A stretch of DNA of 64,000 bases, taken from Gemmatimonadota bacterium (GTDB lineage Bacteria > Gemmatimonadota > Gemmatimonadetes > Palauibacterales > Palauibacteraceae). Of this stretch, positions 27,447 through 35,437 are shown one piece after another. The notes beneath the pieces are model-generated. The model was not told the origin of the DNA and searched no databases. It saw only the letters and a list, made by a program, of their open reading frames with translations. Where the stretch lies: assembly GCA_021295785.1 (NCBI GenBank), contig JAGWBR010000007.1:101667-165666 (forward strand), written 5' to 3'. The position numbers and the translations under genes are program-made. How positions within the stretch are numbered: position 1 is the stretch's first letter; every line of letters starts with the position of its first letter.

Positions 27447-28471
27447 CCGTCGCCGCGCCCTTTGCCCAACTGGCGAAACGCATTGAGGCGGGGGAGCACA
27501 AGGCCCTGTCCGGCGGCATATCGCTGGTGGAGAACCGGGCCGAGGGCTTTGAACGGCTGTTGGAACATGTGGCCCATCTTTCCGGGAAGGCGCGCCGTAT
27601 CGGCGTGACCGGGCCGCCGGGGGCCGGCAAATCGACCCTCGTCAAGGTGCTGACCGAGGGATGGCTCGACCAGGGCCTGCGCGTGGGAGTCCTCGCCGTC
27701 GATCCCTCCAGCCCGTACACCCGGGGCGCGCTGCTGGGCGACCGCATAAGGCTGGGCGACCTGGCAATGCGCGACGGCTTGTTTGTCCGGTCAATGGCCA
27801 GTCGCGGATCGGCCGGGGGACTGTCCAACGCTGCCAGCGACGCGGCCGACCTGCTCGACGCCCACGGCTGCGACAGGATAGTGATCGAGACTCTGGGCGT
27901 GGGCCAACAGGAAATCGACATCGCATCTTCGGCCGACACCGTGGTGGTTGTGCTCGTACCCGAATCGGGTGACGGCATCCAGGCCATGAAGGCCGGACTG
28001 ATGGAGGCCGCCGACGTTTTCGTGGTCAACAAGGCAGACCGGCCCGGGGCCGACAAGCTCGAAAAGGAACTGGCGGTGATGTTGTCGATCCGGGCCCGCT
28101 TGACCGGGAGTCTGCCGGGCGGTGCCCCGACCTCAACCTCGACCGCCGGCGGGGTTGCTGGAGGTGAAGACCCGGCGAACCGTTGGGCGACCCCCGTCGT
28201 ACGGACCTCGGCACTGAACGGAGACGGGGTGGAAGATCTCGACGCCGCCCTGACGGACCACCGCGCCTGGCTGGTATCGACCGGCACACTGGACAGCGTG
28301 CGCGAAGAGCGACGAGCCCACCGCACGAGAGAGGCGCTGCGGCGGCAGGCCCTTCGAGCAGCCGACAGGATCTGGGAGGACTCCCCGGGAGTGTTCCGCG
28401 GGGAGACACCGCACGCCGCGGCGCGGCGGTTGTGGCAACAAGTAGCGAGGACAGCCCAATGCAATCCCTAG
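27443..28471 (+). CDS. meaB: Methylmalonyl-CoA mutase-associated G3E GTPase
   Basis: GTPase protecting and loading B12 in methylmalonyl-CoA mutase. Walker A is GVTGPPGAGKSTLVK, followed by VDPSSPYTRGALLGDRIR, ETLGVGQQEIDI and VNKADRPGAD. A Gly/Ser/Thr-rich insertion (about residues 222-245) lies between the NKAD region and VVRTSALNGDGV. Start ATG 27443 overlaps the mgtE stop; the 3' end overlaps the mutase gene by 13 nt, which fits functional pairing. Confidence 0.93.
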   Translation: MTVAAPFAQLAKRIEAGEHKALSGGISLVENRAEGFERLLEHVAHLSGKARRIGVTGPPGAGKSTLVKVLTEGWLDQGLRVGVLAVDPSSPYTRGALLGDRIRLGDLAMRDGLFVRSMASRGSAGGLSNAASDAADLLDAHGCDRIVIETLGVGQQEIDIASSADTVVVVLVPESGDGIQAMKAGLMEAADVFVVNKADRPGADKLEKELAVMLSIRARLTGSLPGGAPTSTSTAGGVAGGEDPANRWATPVVRTSALNGDGVEDLDAALTDHRAWLVSTGTLDSVREERRAHRTREALRRQALRAADRIWEDSPGVFRGETPHAAARRLWQQVARTAQCNP

Positions 28472-30114
28472 AAGACCAACTACTCCTGTGGGAGGCAGTG
28501 TGCGACGCCGCGCCGCGCCGAACCGATACCACGTTCAACAGTGTTTCCGGCAGGCGGGTAAAAGCCCTGTACACGCCGCTGGACGGCCCCGACCCGGCCG
28601 AATATTCTGACCAGATCGGTTTGCCGGGCGAGTTCCCCTACACCCGGGGCCCGTACCACTCGATGTACCAGACCAAGCTGTGGACCAAACGCCTGTTCTC
28701 GGGTTTTGCCACGGCGGCCGAGACTAACGAACGCTACCGGTACCTGCTGAACCGCGGCCAGACAGGCCTCTCGGTTGCGTTCGATTTTCCCACGCTCATG
28801 GGGTACGACTCCGACGATCCCCGTTCGGAGGGCGAAGTCGGCAAGTGCGGTGTTGCAATCTCGTCGCTGGCCGACATGGAGTTGCTGTTCGACGGCATCC
28901 CGCTGGACAAGGTGTCGGTTTCGATGACGATCAACGGGCCGGCAGTGATGCTGTACGCCTTCCTCCTGGTGGCCGCGGAGAGGCAGGGCGTCCCGTTTGC
29001 CCGAGTGCGTGGCACCATTCAGAACGACATCCTCAAGGAATACCAGGCGCAGCATGCCTGGATCTTCCCGCCGGAACCGGCGCTGGGGATCATCACCGAC
29101 ATCTTCGAGTGGTCGGCGGAGCACGCTCCGCGTTTCAACACGATTTCGATTTCCGGCTACCACATTCGCGAGGCGGGTGCCACGGCCGCACAGGAACTGG
29201 CCTACACGCTCAAGAACGGGTTCACCTACGTGGAGCGGGGAATCGAACGGGGGCTGGACGTGGACTCCTTCGCGCCGCGGCTTTCGTTTTTCTGGGACGT
29301 CCACAACGACTTCTTTGAGGAAATCGCCAAGTTCCGCGCCGCTCGGCGGATTTGGGCCCGCCGGATGCGCGACGTGTACGGGGCCCGCGACCCCCGGAGC
29401 ATGCGGCTCCGCGCCCACGCGCAGACAGCGGGGGTCTCGCTGACCGCGCAGCAGCCCATGAACAACGTCGTTCGCGTGGCGTACCAGGCCCTCGCGGCCG
29501 CACTCGGGGGCACCCAGTCGCTCCACACCAACGCCATGGACGAGACGCTGGCCCTGCCGACCGAGGAATCGGCCCGCCTGGCGCTTCGTACCCAGCAGAT
29601 CCTGGCCTATGAAACGGGCGTTCCCAACACAATCGACCCCCTGGCGGGGTCTTACTATTTGGAGTCGCTTACCGACCAGTTGGAATCAGAGGCGGAACAG
29701 ATTTTCGAGGAGATCGACACGATTGGCGGCGTGGTGGCGGGGATCGAATCGGGTTACTTCCAGGCCCAGATAGCAGCGTCGGGGCGGCAGTTCCAGGCAG
29801 AGGTGGAACGGGGCAGCCAGGTGATTGTCGGCGTTAACAGATTTGCCGGAGATGCGGACGCGGACGTGGAGATTCTCAAGATCGGCGACGAGGCAGGCGA
29901 CGCTCAGGCGCGTCGGCTGGCCGCGCTCCGAGCCCAAAGGGACGAGCCTGCGGTGAAGGCCACCCTGCGACGCCTTGAACAGGCGTGCGAAAGGCCGTCG
30001 AAGAATGTCATGCCGCCGCTGCTGGACGCGGTGCGGGCCTGCGCGACGCTGGGCGAACTCAGGATCGCGATGGAGCGGGTTTACGGGAGGTTCAGGGAGC
30101 CCGTAGCGTTCTAG
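28459..30114 (+). CDS. Methylmalonyl-CoA mutase large subunit, catalytic domain only
   Basis: TIM-barrel catalytic subunit of a B12-dependent acyl-CoA mutase (succinyl-CoA to methylmalonyl-CoA type). Recognisable are FPYTRGPYHSMYQTKLWTKR, GLSVAFDFPTLMGYDSDDP, GTIQNDILKEY, ISISGYHIREAGATAAQE and NVVRVAYQALAAALGGTQSL. The 551 residues end without the cobalamin-binding domain, so a separate small subunit must be encoded elsewhere; none is in the window. Isobutyryl-CoA or ethylmalonyl-CoA specificity cannot be excluded. The adjacent meaB supports the assignment. It converges with ggt, leaving 3 bp. Confidence 0.9.
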   Translation: MQSLEDQLLLWEAVCDAAPRRTDTTFNSVSGRRVKALYTPLDGPDPAEYSDQIGLPGEFPYTRGPYHSMYQTKLWTKRLFSGFATAAETNERYRYLLNRGQTGLSVAFDFPTLMGYDSDDPRSEGEVGKCGVAISSLADMELLFDGIPLDKVSVSMTINGPAVMLYAFLLVAAERQGVPFARVRGTIQNDILKEYQAQHAWIFPPEPALGIITDIFEWSAEHAPRFNTISISGYHIREAGATAAQELAYTLKNGFTYVERGIERGLDVDSFAPRLSFFWDVHNDFFEEIAKFRAARRIWARRMRDVYGARDPRSMRLRAHAQTAGVSLTAQQPMNNVVRVAYQALAAALGGTQSLHTNAMDETLALPTEESARLALRTQQILAYETGVPNTIDPLAGSYYLESLTDQLESEAEQIFEEIDTIGGVVAGIESGYFQAQIAASGRQFQAEVERGSQVIVGVNRFAGDADADVEILKIGDEAGDAQARRLAALRAQRDEPAVKATLRRLEQACERPSKNVMPPLLDAVRACATLGELRIAMERVYGRFREPVAF

Positions 30115-30117
30115 ACG

Positions 30118-31869
30118 CTACTGGTCGCGGCCGCGGGCACCTCCGTCGTAAGCACGGGAGTCGGCCGCCCCCCACCGCATGTTGGTGGCCTGATCGATGT
30201 AAATGCCCATCGCGCTGCCCTGCCCGGAACGGGTGGTCACCGCATGCCCCATGGCCTCGTAGAGACGGCGCGTATCCGGCGAAAAACCCCATTCCTCGAA
30301 CGAAGTTGCGTCGGGCAGCCACTGGTGATGAATACGCGGTGACTCGATGGCGCGCCCGAACCGCGATCCCGTCATCCCGTAATCAATGGTGTTCAGGATC
30401 ACTTGCAGCACCGTATTGATGATGGTCCTGCCACCCGGGCTTCCGATCACCAACACCGGCTTCCCGTCCATGGCGACGATGGTGGGGGTCATGCTGGACA
30501 GGGGACGCTTTTCGGCAGCTACCAGGTTGGGGGGCGTACCGATCCGCCCGCGAGAATTGGTCAGCCCCGGAATCGCGTTGAAGTCACCCAGTTCGTTGTT
30601 GAGCAAGAACCCGGCGCTCGGCACCACGATGCTTGAACCGTAGCTGTATTCCAGCGTGTAGGTGACCGAGACCGCGTTGCCATCGGCGTCAACCACCGAG
30701 TAATGTGTGGTCTGGGCGCTCTCGGCAAGCAGCGCATCGTTGAAACGGGCCGAGTCGCTGACCGATGCACGTGCTTCGTTAATGCCAAGGCGCAGGTCCG
30801 CCGCGTATTCCTTGGATATGAGCCGGGCGAGAGGCATGTCGGGGTTGAAGTTGGGGTCGCCCAAATACCGCGCCCGGTCGGCATAGGCGCGGCGCATCGC
30901 CTCGGTCATCAGGTGCAGGCTGCGGGCCGAGTTGTGGCCGGCTTCGGCCATGTCGTACCCCTCGAGCACGTTCAGCATCTGCACCAGCACCGTGCCCCCG
31001 GAGCTGGGCGGCGGCATGCCGTAGACATCGTAACCCCGGTAGGAACCCCGGATTGGCGGCAGTTCTTCGGCCTCGTAAAGGGCCAGGTCCTCTTCGTCGA
31101 TCAACCCCCCGTGGGCGGCCATGAACTCGGCGATCAAACGCGCGGTCTCACCGCCATAGAACCCGTCGTGCCCGTCGGCCTGGATTCGCCTCAGCGACTG
31201 GGCCAGATCGGGTTGCCGGAAGGTTTCGCCGGGCTCGTAGAGGTCAGTCCCGTTCTTGAGGAACGCGTCGCGGGTGGCGTCGTAGAGAGGACCCTCGCGC
31301 CCCGGGAGAGAAGAAAGCCAGCCTCGCATCGCCCAGGTAGACGGCATCCCGTCGTCGGCCAGTCGAATGGCCGGCTCCACCAGGTCTGCCCAGGGAAGTA
31401 AACCCAGCCGCTGGTGCGCCTTCCACATCCCGGCCACCGTGCCGGGCACCCCCACCGCCAGCAACCCTGCGTGGTTTGAGTTGTCCCGAATGTTGCCGTC
31501 CGCGCCCAGGTACATGCGCTCGGTGGCGTGGCGCGAGGATTTCTCCCTGAAATTGAAAGTGGTTACCTCGCCGTCGGCACCGTGGTAAACCAAGAACCCG
31601 CCTCCCCCGATGTTGCCCGCCGACGGAAGGGTCACCGCCAGCGCGAAGGCCGTTGCGACCGCCGCGTCCACCGCGTTGCCGCCCTTTTTCAGGATACTCT
31701 GGCCCGCCTCCGACGCCAGGTAATGGCTGCTGACGACCATGCCGCCCGCCGACGGAGTGGCCAGGCGACCGGACTGGGCCTCAAGAAGGGCCGGTGCACT
31801 GGCGGCACCGGCGGAAACAGAAACCCCAAGGAGAAGGGCAATCGGCGATCGGGTAATTTTTCCGTGCAT
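30118..31869 (-). CDS. ggt: Gamma-glutamyltranspeptidase, secreted
   Basis: Self-cleaving Ntn hydrolase that breaks down glutathione and other gamma-glutamyl peptides outside the cytoplasm. Start ATG 31869 gives MHGKITRSPIALLLGVSVSA, a typical signal peptide; the longer upstream frame is ignored. The nucleophile is Thr387 at the start of TTHYSVVDADGNAVSVTYT, where the precursor is cut into two subunits. LTPTI-like SMTPTIV and GSPGGRTI are also family motifs, as is AAVATAFALAVTLPSAGNIGG-type sequence near the N-terminus. At 583 residues it has normal length. Confidence 0.94.
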   Translation of the reverse strand: MHGKITRSPIALLLGVSVSAGAASAPALLEAQSGRLATPSAGGMVVSSHYLASEAGQSILKKGGNAVDAAVATAFALAVTLPSAGNIGGGGFLVYHGADGEVTTFNFREKSSRHATERMYLGADGNIRDNSNHAGLLAVGVPGTVAGMWKAHQRLGLLPWADLVEPAIRLADDGMPSTWAMRGWLSSLPGREGPLYDATRDAFLKNGTDLYEPGETFRQPDLAQSLRRIQADGHDGFYGGETARLIAEFMAAHGGLIDEEDLALYEAEELPPIRGSYRGYDVYGMPPPSSGGTVLVQMLNVLEGYDMAEAGHNSARSLHLMTEAMRRAYADRARYLGDPNFNPDMPLARLISKEYAADLRLGINEARASVSDSARFNDALLAESAQTTHYSVVDADGNAVSVTYTLEYSYGSSIVVPSAGFLLNNELGDFNAIPGLTNSRGRIGTPPNLVAAEKRPLSSMTPTIVAMDGKPVLVIGSPGGRTIINTVLQVILNTIDYGMTGSRFGRAIESPRIHHQWLPDATSFEEWGFSPDTRRLYEAMGHAVTTRSGQGSAMGIYIDQATNMRWGAADSRAYDGGARGRDQ

Positions 31870-32030
31870 GCTAGGTTCTCGGATTGCGGGCGCGGTAGGT
31901 TCCGGGCCGAGTTTGGACCCGGAAAAACACAAGCAAAAACCTAAGCCAATGACCCAGTCGAGACCGGCCCCCGTGGTCCGCGGGAGGGACACTTGAGAAC
32001 TGACGGGACAGAAACCTGAGAGCCGGTTCG

Positions 32031-32960
32031 TTGGGGCGGCGCAACCTCGATTTCTCGCGGGCGGTCCTGGAGCAGCTGTACCAATACCGGCTGCGGAAAC
32101 TGGCCGTGGCGCGCGGGTTGTGGCTGTTCACCGGGCTGTTTGGGGGGCACCGGTTCTACCTGGACCGGCCCGTGACCGGCATAATCATGTTTTTCACGTT
32201 CGGAGGCCTGGGGCTGTGGTGGTTGATCGACCTGGCCCTGCTGGGGCGGATGACAAGATCGTTCAACTCCGAACAGATCGTACGCCACGCGGCCGGGGAT
32301 CCCCCGCGGCAGCTCTCTTTCATGCCTCCGCTTCGGGCCGGGCTGATCCCTAGGGTTCCGGCGTGGGCAGCCAAACGCGGCAAGCGCGGTCGTCTGCCCG
32401 GAGACATGCTCGTGGTTGCCGCCGCGGGCTTCGGTGCCGGGACGCTCGTAGCCGAGGCCGTACCCGAACCGGCCGTGGCCGCCCTGGCCCTGGTCGGCAT
32501 CACGTTGCTGGGTGCCCGCTGGGACACGCTCTCGCGCCTGCCGGTCCTGCGTGTTCTGGACCGCTGGAACCACCGCCTGCGCCTCTTCTATTACTTCAAC
32601 GATCCGGGCGGCCCGCTCAGACTGTTCTTCCGGGGACCCCTGGCCGTGTTCGCGATGGCAAGGAAACGGGCGCGGGTGGAGGCCTTCCTCTACCTGAAAC
32701 TCGGCGCGTGGTTCACCATGGCGTTCGTGGTGGTGGAGGCAATCCAGTACGTGTCTGCCGGAACACGACTGGGCGAATTGCCCGGTGCGTTGATGCTCCA
32801 GACCGTGGCGCGGTTCACCGCCGTGTACACTCTGACGGCCCCGATCGGGGCGACGCTGACGAAACGCCTGCTCCTGGACGCCTCTGATCGACTGGTCTGG
32901 TGGATGGCCGCGATCACCCTGCTGGCGTTCGTATCGGGGGCCACCGGCGGTTTCTTCTAA
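32031..32960 (+). CDS. TM2-domain membrane protein
   Basis: Polytopic protein of 309 residues. A TM2-like hairpin is visible near the N-terminus: GLWLFTGLFGGHRFYLDR, then a second hydrophobic stretch rich in Phe/Gly/Leu ending WWLIDLALL. A basic loop and at least four more hydrophobic segments follow. TM2 proteins have no single agreed function. The start is TTG 32031, the first usual start after an in-frame stop at 32001. It is divergent from ggt (161-bp gap), and its stop overlaps the stop of the convergent aminotransferase gene by 4 bp. Confidence 0.6.
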   Translation: MGRRNLDFSRAVLEQLYQYRLRKLAVARGLWLFTGLFGGHRFYLDRPVTGIIMFFTFGGLGLWWLIDLALLGRMTRSFNSEQIVRHAAGDPPRQLSFMPPLRAGLIPRVPAWAAKRGKRGRLPGDMLVVAAAGFGAGTLVAEAVPEPAVAALALVGITLLGARWDTLSRLPVLRVLDRWNHRLRLFYYFNDPGGPLRLFFRGPLAVFAMARKRARVEAFLYLKLGAWFTMAFVVVEAIQYVSAGTRLGELPGALMLQTVARFTAVYTLTAPIGATLTKRLLLDASDRLVWWMAAITLLAFVSGATGGFF

Positions 32961-34243
32961 CCCAAGATCTCGGCGACGGCGGCCACGGCCCGTTCCACGT
33001 CCTCGAACGAGTTGTAGAAATGGGGCGAGAAACGCACCCCCGGCCGGTCGGCGCCCGTGCGGGCAGCGGCCACAATCCCCCGCGTCTCAAGAGAGGCAAC
33101 CACACCGGCGGGGTCCATGTCTCCGGGCACGAACGTGACCACGGCGGCCCGCAGGTCCGGGTCCGGCGAGGTCCACATCCTGACCCCGTTGATGCGTGCT
33201 AGCCCCTCCCAGGCGGCGGTTCCGAGTGCTCGGCTCCGCGCCTCAATCCGGTCCATTCCGATTTCCGCCAAGAATTCGACTTGGAGGCCGAAAGCCCGAA
33301 TCGCCGGTTCGTCGCGCTGGCCCAGGCCCTCGTGTGTGCGAGCCAGGCCGCGCTGTCCGCCGTAGGCGCTGATTACGGAGGCGTGGAACCGGTCGTGCAC
33401 CGTGCTCCGCACATAAAGAACACCTGCTTCCTTGGGACCGCACGGCCATTTGTGGGCGCTGCCGGTGTAGAAGTCCGGGTCCATCCGTTTCACGTCTGCG
33501 TCAAGGAGCCCAACTGACTGGGCACCGTCCACGAGCGACATCACGCCGCGCTCTCTGGCCAGGGCGCAGAGCCCGCCGGCCGGGAACAGATCGCCGGCGG
33601 TGTTTGTGAGATGGGTGAACGCGATCAGCCGCGTGTTGCCGTTGATCGCGGAGGCGAAGTCGTCGAGCAAGGATTCCATGCCCGGGTGAGGGGAGCGGAC
33701 CGGCAGCTCGCGCACGGAGAATCCGAACCGCTGCGCCCGGATCTTCCACGCTCTGTTGTTGCTGGGGTGGTTGTCGGACACGATGACCACTTCGTCTCCC
33801 GGGCCCAGGTCCAGGCCGGCCGACACCCAGTTATTGCTCTCGCTGGTGTTCCGCGTGATGAGTATCTCTCCGGGTGCGGCCCCGAGCAGCCTGGCCAGGC
33901 TGTCGCGCGCCGGTTCCTTCACCGCGTGCATCTCGGCCCTGAAGCTGGGCATCGGCTCGCTGTCCATTCGTTCGGTGTAATCGAAAACCGCACCGAGTAC
34001 GCTCCGCGTGGACGGACAGAGATTGGCGGCGTTCAGAACGACCACGCCGGGGGGCATCAGGAATTCGGCGCGCACTGCCTCCCAGTCCACATCGCCGCCC
34101 CCCGTGCGCAGGGACCGCCCCCCGTGCAAAGACCCGCCCCGCCCCGACAACGCACCGGCGGGTGACGCAGCCAGGAGCGCCGCGGAACCACCCGCCGCGA
34201 AGATGCGGGCGAAGGCCCGGCGGTCCATCGCGCCGGTGGTCAT
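32957..34243 (-). CDS. Exported class V aminotransferase (NifS/isopenicillin-epimerase-like)
   Basis: PLP enzyme of the cysteine desulfurase/epimerase fold. The N-terminus MDRRAFARIFAAGGSAALLAA looks like a TAT signal (RRAF then a hydrophobic stretch). The fold is recognised from ITRNTSESNNWV, VIVSDNHPSNNRAW, SLVDGAQSVGLLD and GSAHKWPCGPKEAG, in which the Lys would bind PLP. The substrate is unknown. Start ATG 34243 overlaps the stop of the DUF3500 gene (ATGA), so the two are probably made together. Periplasmic PLP enzymes are uncommon, which makes the signal worth noting. Confidence 0.85.
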   Translation of the reverse strand: MTTGAMDRRAFARIFAAGGSAALLAASPAGALSGRGGSLHGGRSLRTGGGDVDWEAVRAEFLMPPGVVVLNAANLCPSTRSVLGAVFDYTERMDSEPMPSFRAEMHAVKEPARDSLARLLGAAPGEILITRNTSESNNWVSAGLDLGPGDEVVIVSDNHPSNNRAWKIRAQRFGFSVRELPVRSPHPGMESLLDDFASAINGNTRLIAFTHLTNTAGDLFPAGGLCALARERGVMSLVDGAQSVGLLDADVKRMDPDFYTGSAHKWPCGPKEAGVLYVRSTVHDRFHASVISAYGGQRGLARTHEGLGQRDEPAIRAFGLQVEFLAEIGMDRIEARSRALGTAAWEGLARINGVRMWTSPDPDLRAAVVTFVPGDMDPAGVVASLETRGIVAAARTGADRPGVRFSPHFYNSFEDVERAVAAVAEILG

Positions 34244-35310
34244 TGGTGACCGGTGCCTGTCTCGTAGTGCCGAGCCAGGGCATCGCCTCCGAAATCGTTC
34301 TCCAGATCCCGCCAGACCGAGTGGATGTGGTTGGCGTCGTTCTGCGTATTGTCATATTCGATCAGGAACGCCGGGGAATGCACCCGGTAGTAATGCCCCT
34401 CGCCGACCTCGGCGCTCCCTGCCCAGGCAAAGTGGATACCCGACGGATCGGCCTGGATCCGGGTCGTCCATTCGTGGGCCGCATCGGCAGCCATGTTACC
34501 CGTGTACTGCCCGATTAGCGCGAGCAGCGCGGCCTGTTGAGCCGGTCGCAAGTCGTGCCAGGGGATCCCGGAGAATTCGGCCAGGGTCGCCTCCCGGTCG
34601 TCGCGCGTGATGATGTCTCTCGGGGCCTCCTCGGCAATGAGCGCCGCGGCGCTCTGACTCTCGTCGAGGCTCACGAACAACGCCCGGGCGATGTCTTCTT
34701 CCTTGCCCAGCGGCCGCCAGCCGGCTTTCTCGCCGGAGGGGACAACGGCGGGGTTGGCACCCATGAACGCCGGTCCGGTAATGGTGATCGCGCCCGCGGG
34801 AGAGGAAAAATTGAGGGAGAGGTGGTGCCCCTCGAACCGCCAGCCCCAGGCCTGATCGGGGCCCGGCTCCCCGAACACGGTTACGTAGTAGTCCTCCGGG
34901 TCGCGGCGTTCGGGCCGCCCTTCCAGAATCCCCAGAATACGCTCAAGCTCCATCACGGCACCTGCCTTCAGGTATCCCTGGGCACTCATGGCAGTGGCCA
35001 GCAAGTCATGAGCCGCTGATCGCTGCGCCAGAGTCATGTCTTTGAGAGGCAGTCCGTTCCGGCTGGTCGGCACGAATTTCCAATCAAAGCGTTCTTCGTC
35101 TCCGAGTTCGTAGGTGGCCCGGTCCAGCGCCCCAGCGTCCAGGGTCGCCAGGAACCGGACGGCGGCATCGGCCAGATCCGAGTCGCCGGGCACCGAAGCG
35201 GCCCCTCCGTCAGAGCCGCCGGCCGAAACCAGCGCCGCCCCGGCCGCGGCGACAACGGCAACGATCAACAACTTGACCGATCTTGTGGATGTGTTGGTCG
35301 TCGCGGTCAT
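34240..35310 (-). CDS. DUF3500 exported protein
   Basis: 356 residues with an N-terminal hydrophobic stretch (VKLLIVAVVAAAGAALVSA) that is a likely signal or anchor. The DUF3500 core is recognisable in YYVTVFGEPG, WGWRFEGHHLSLNF, GPAFMGANPA and HYYRVHSPAFLIEYDN. The biochemical function of the family is not established to my knowledge. It is translationally coupled to the exported aminotransferase by a 4-nt overlap, which suggests a shared extracytoplasmic role. Confidence 0.85.
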   Translation of the reverse strand: MTATTNTSTRSVKLLIVAVVAAAGAALVSAGGSDGGAASVPGDSDLADAAVRFLATLDAGALDRATYELGDEERFDWKFVPTSRNGLPLKDMTLAQRSAAHDLLATAMSAQGYLKAGAVMELERILGILEGRPERRDPEDYYVTVFGEPGPDQAWGWRFEGHHLSLNFSSPAGAITITGPAFMGANPAVVPSGEKAGWRPLGKEEDIARALFVSLDESQSAAALIAEEAPRDIITRDDREATLAEFSGIPWHDLRPAQQAALLALIGQYTGNMAADAAHEWTTRIQADPSGIHFAWAGSAEVGEGHYYRVHSPAFLIEYDNTQNDANHIHSVWRDLENDFGGDALARHYETGTGHQ

Positions 35311-35437
35311 CGAATGGCCTCCTTCGCAAGCAGGGACGCGGGAACAACGAGACGGGGATCAGGGGAAAAGTCCGTCGGGTGAATGTGACCCTGACCTTCC
35401 CGGCGGTCAAGCCGGAGCCAAGAGCGAAATGCCACTG

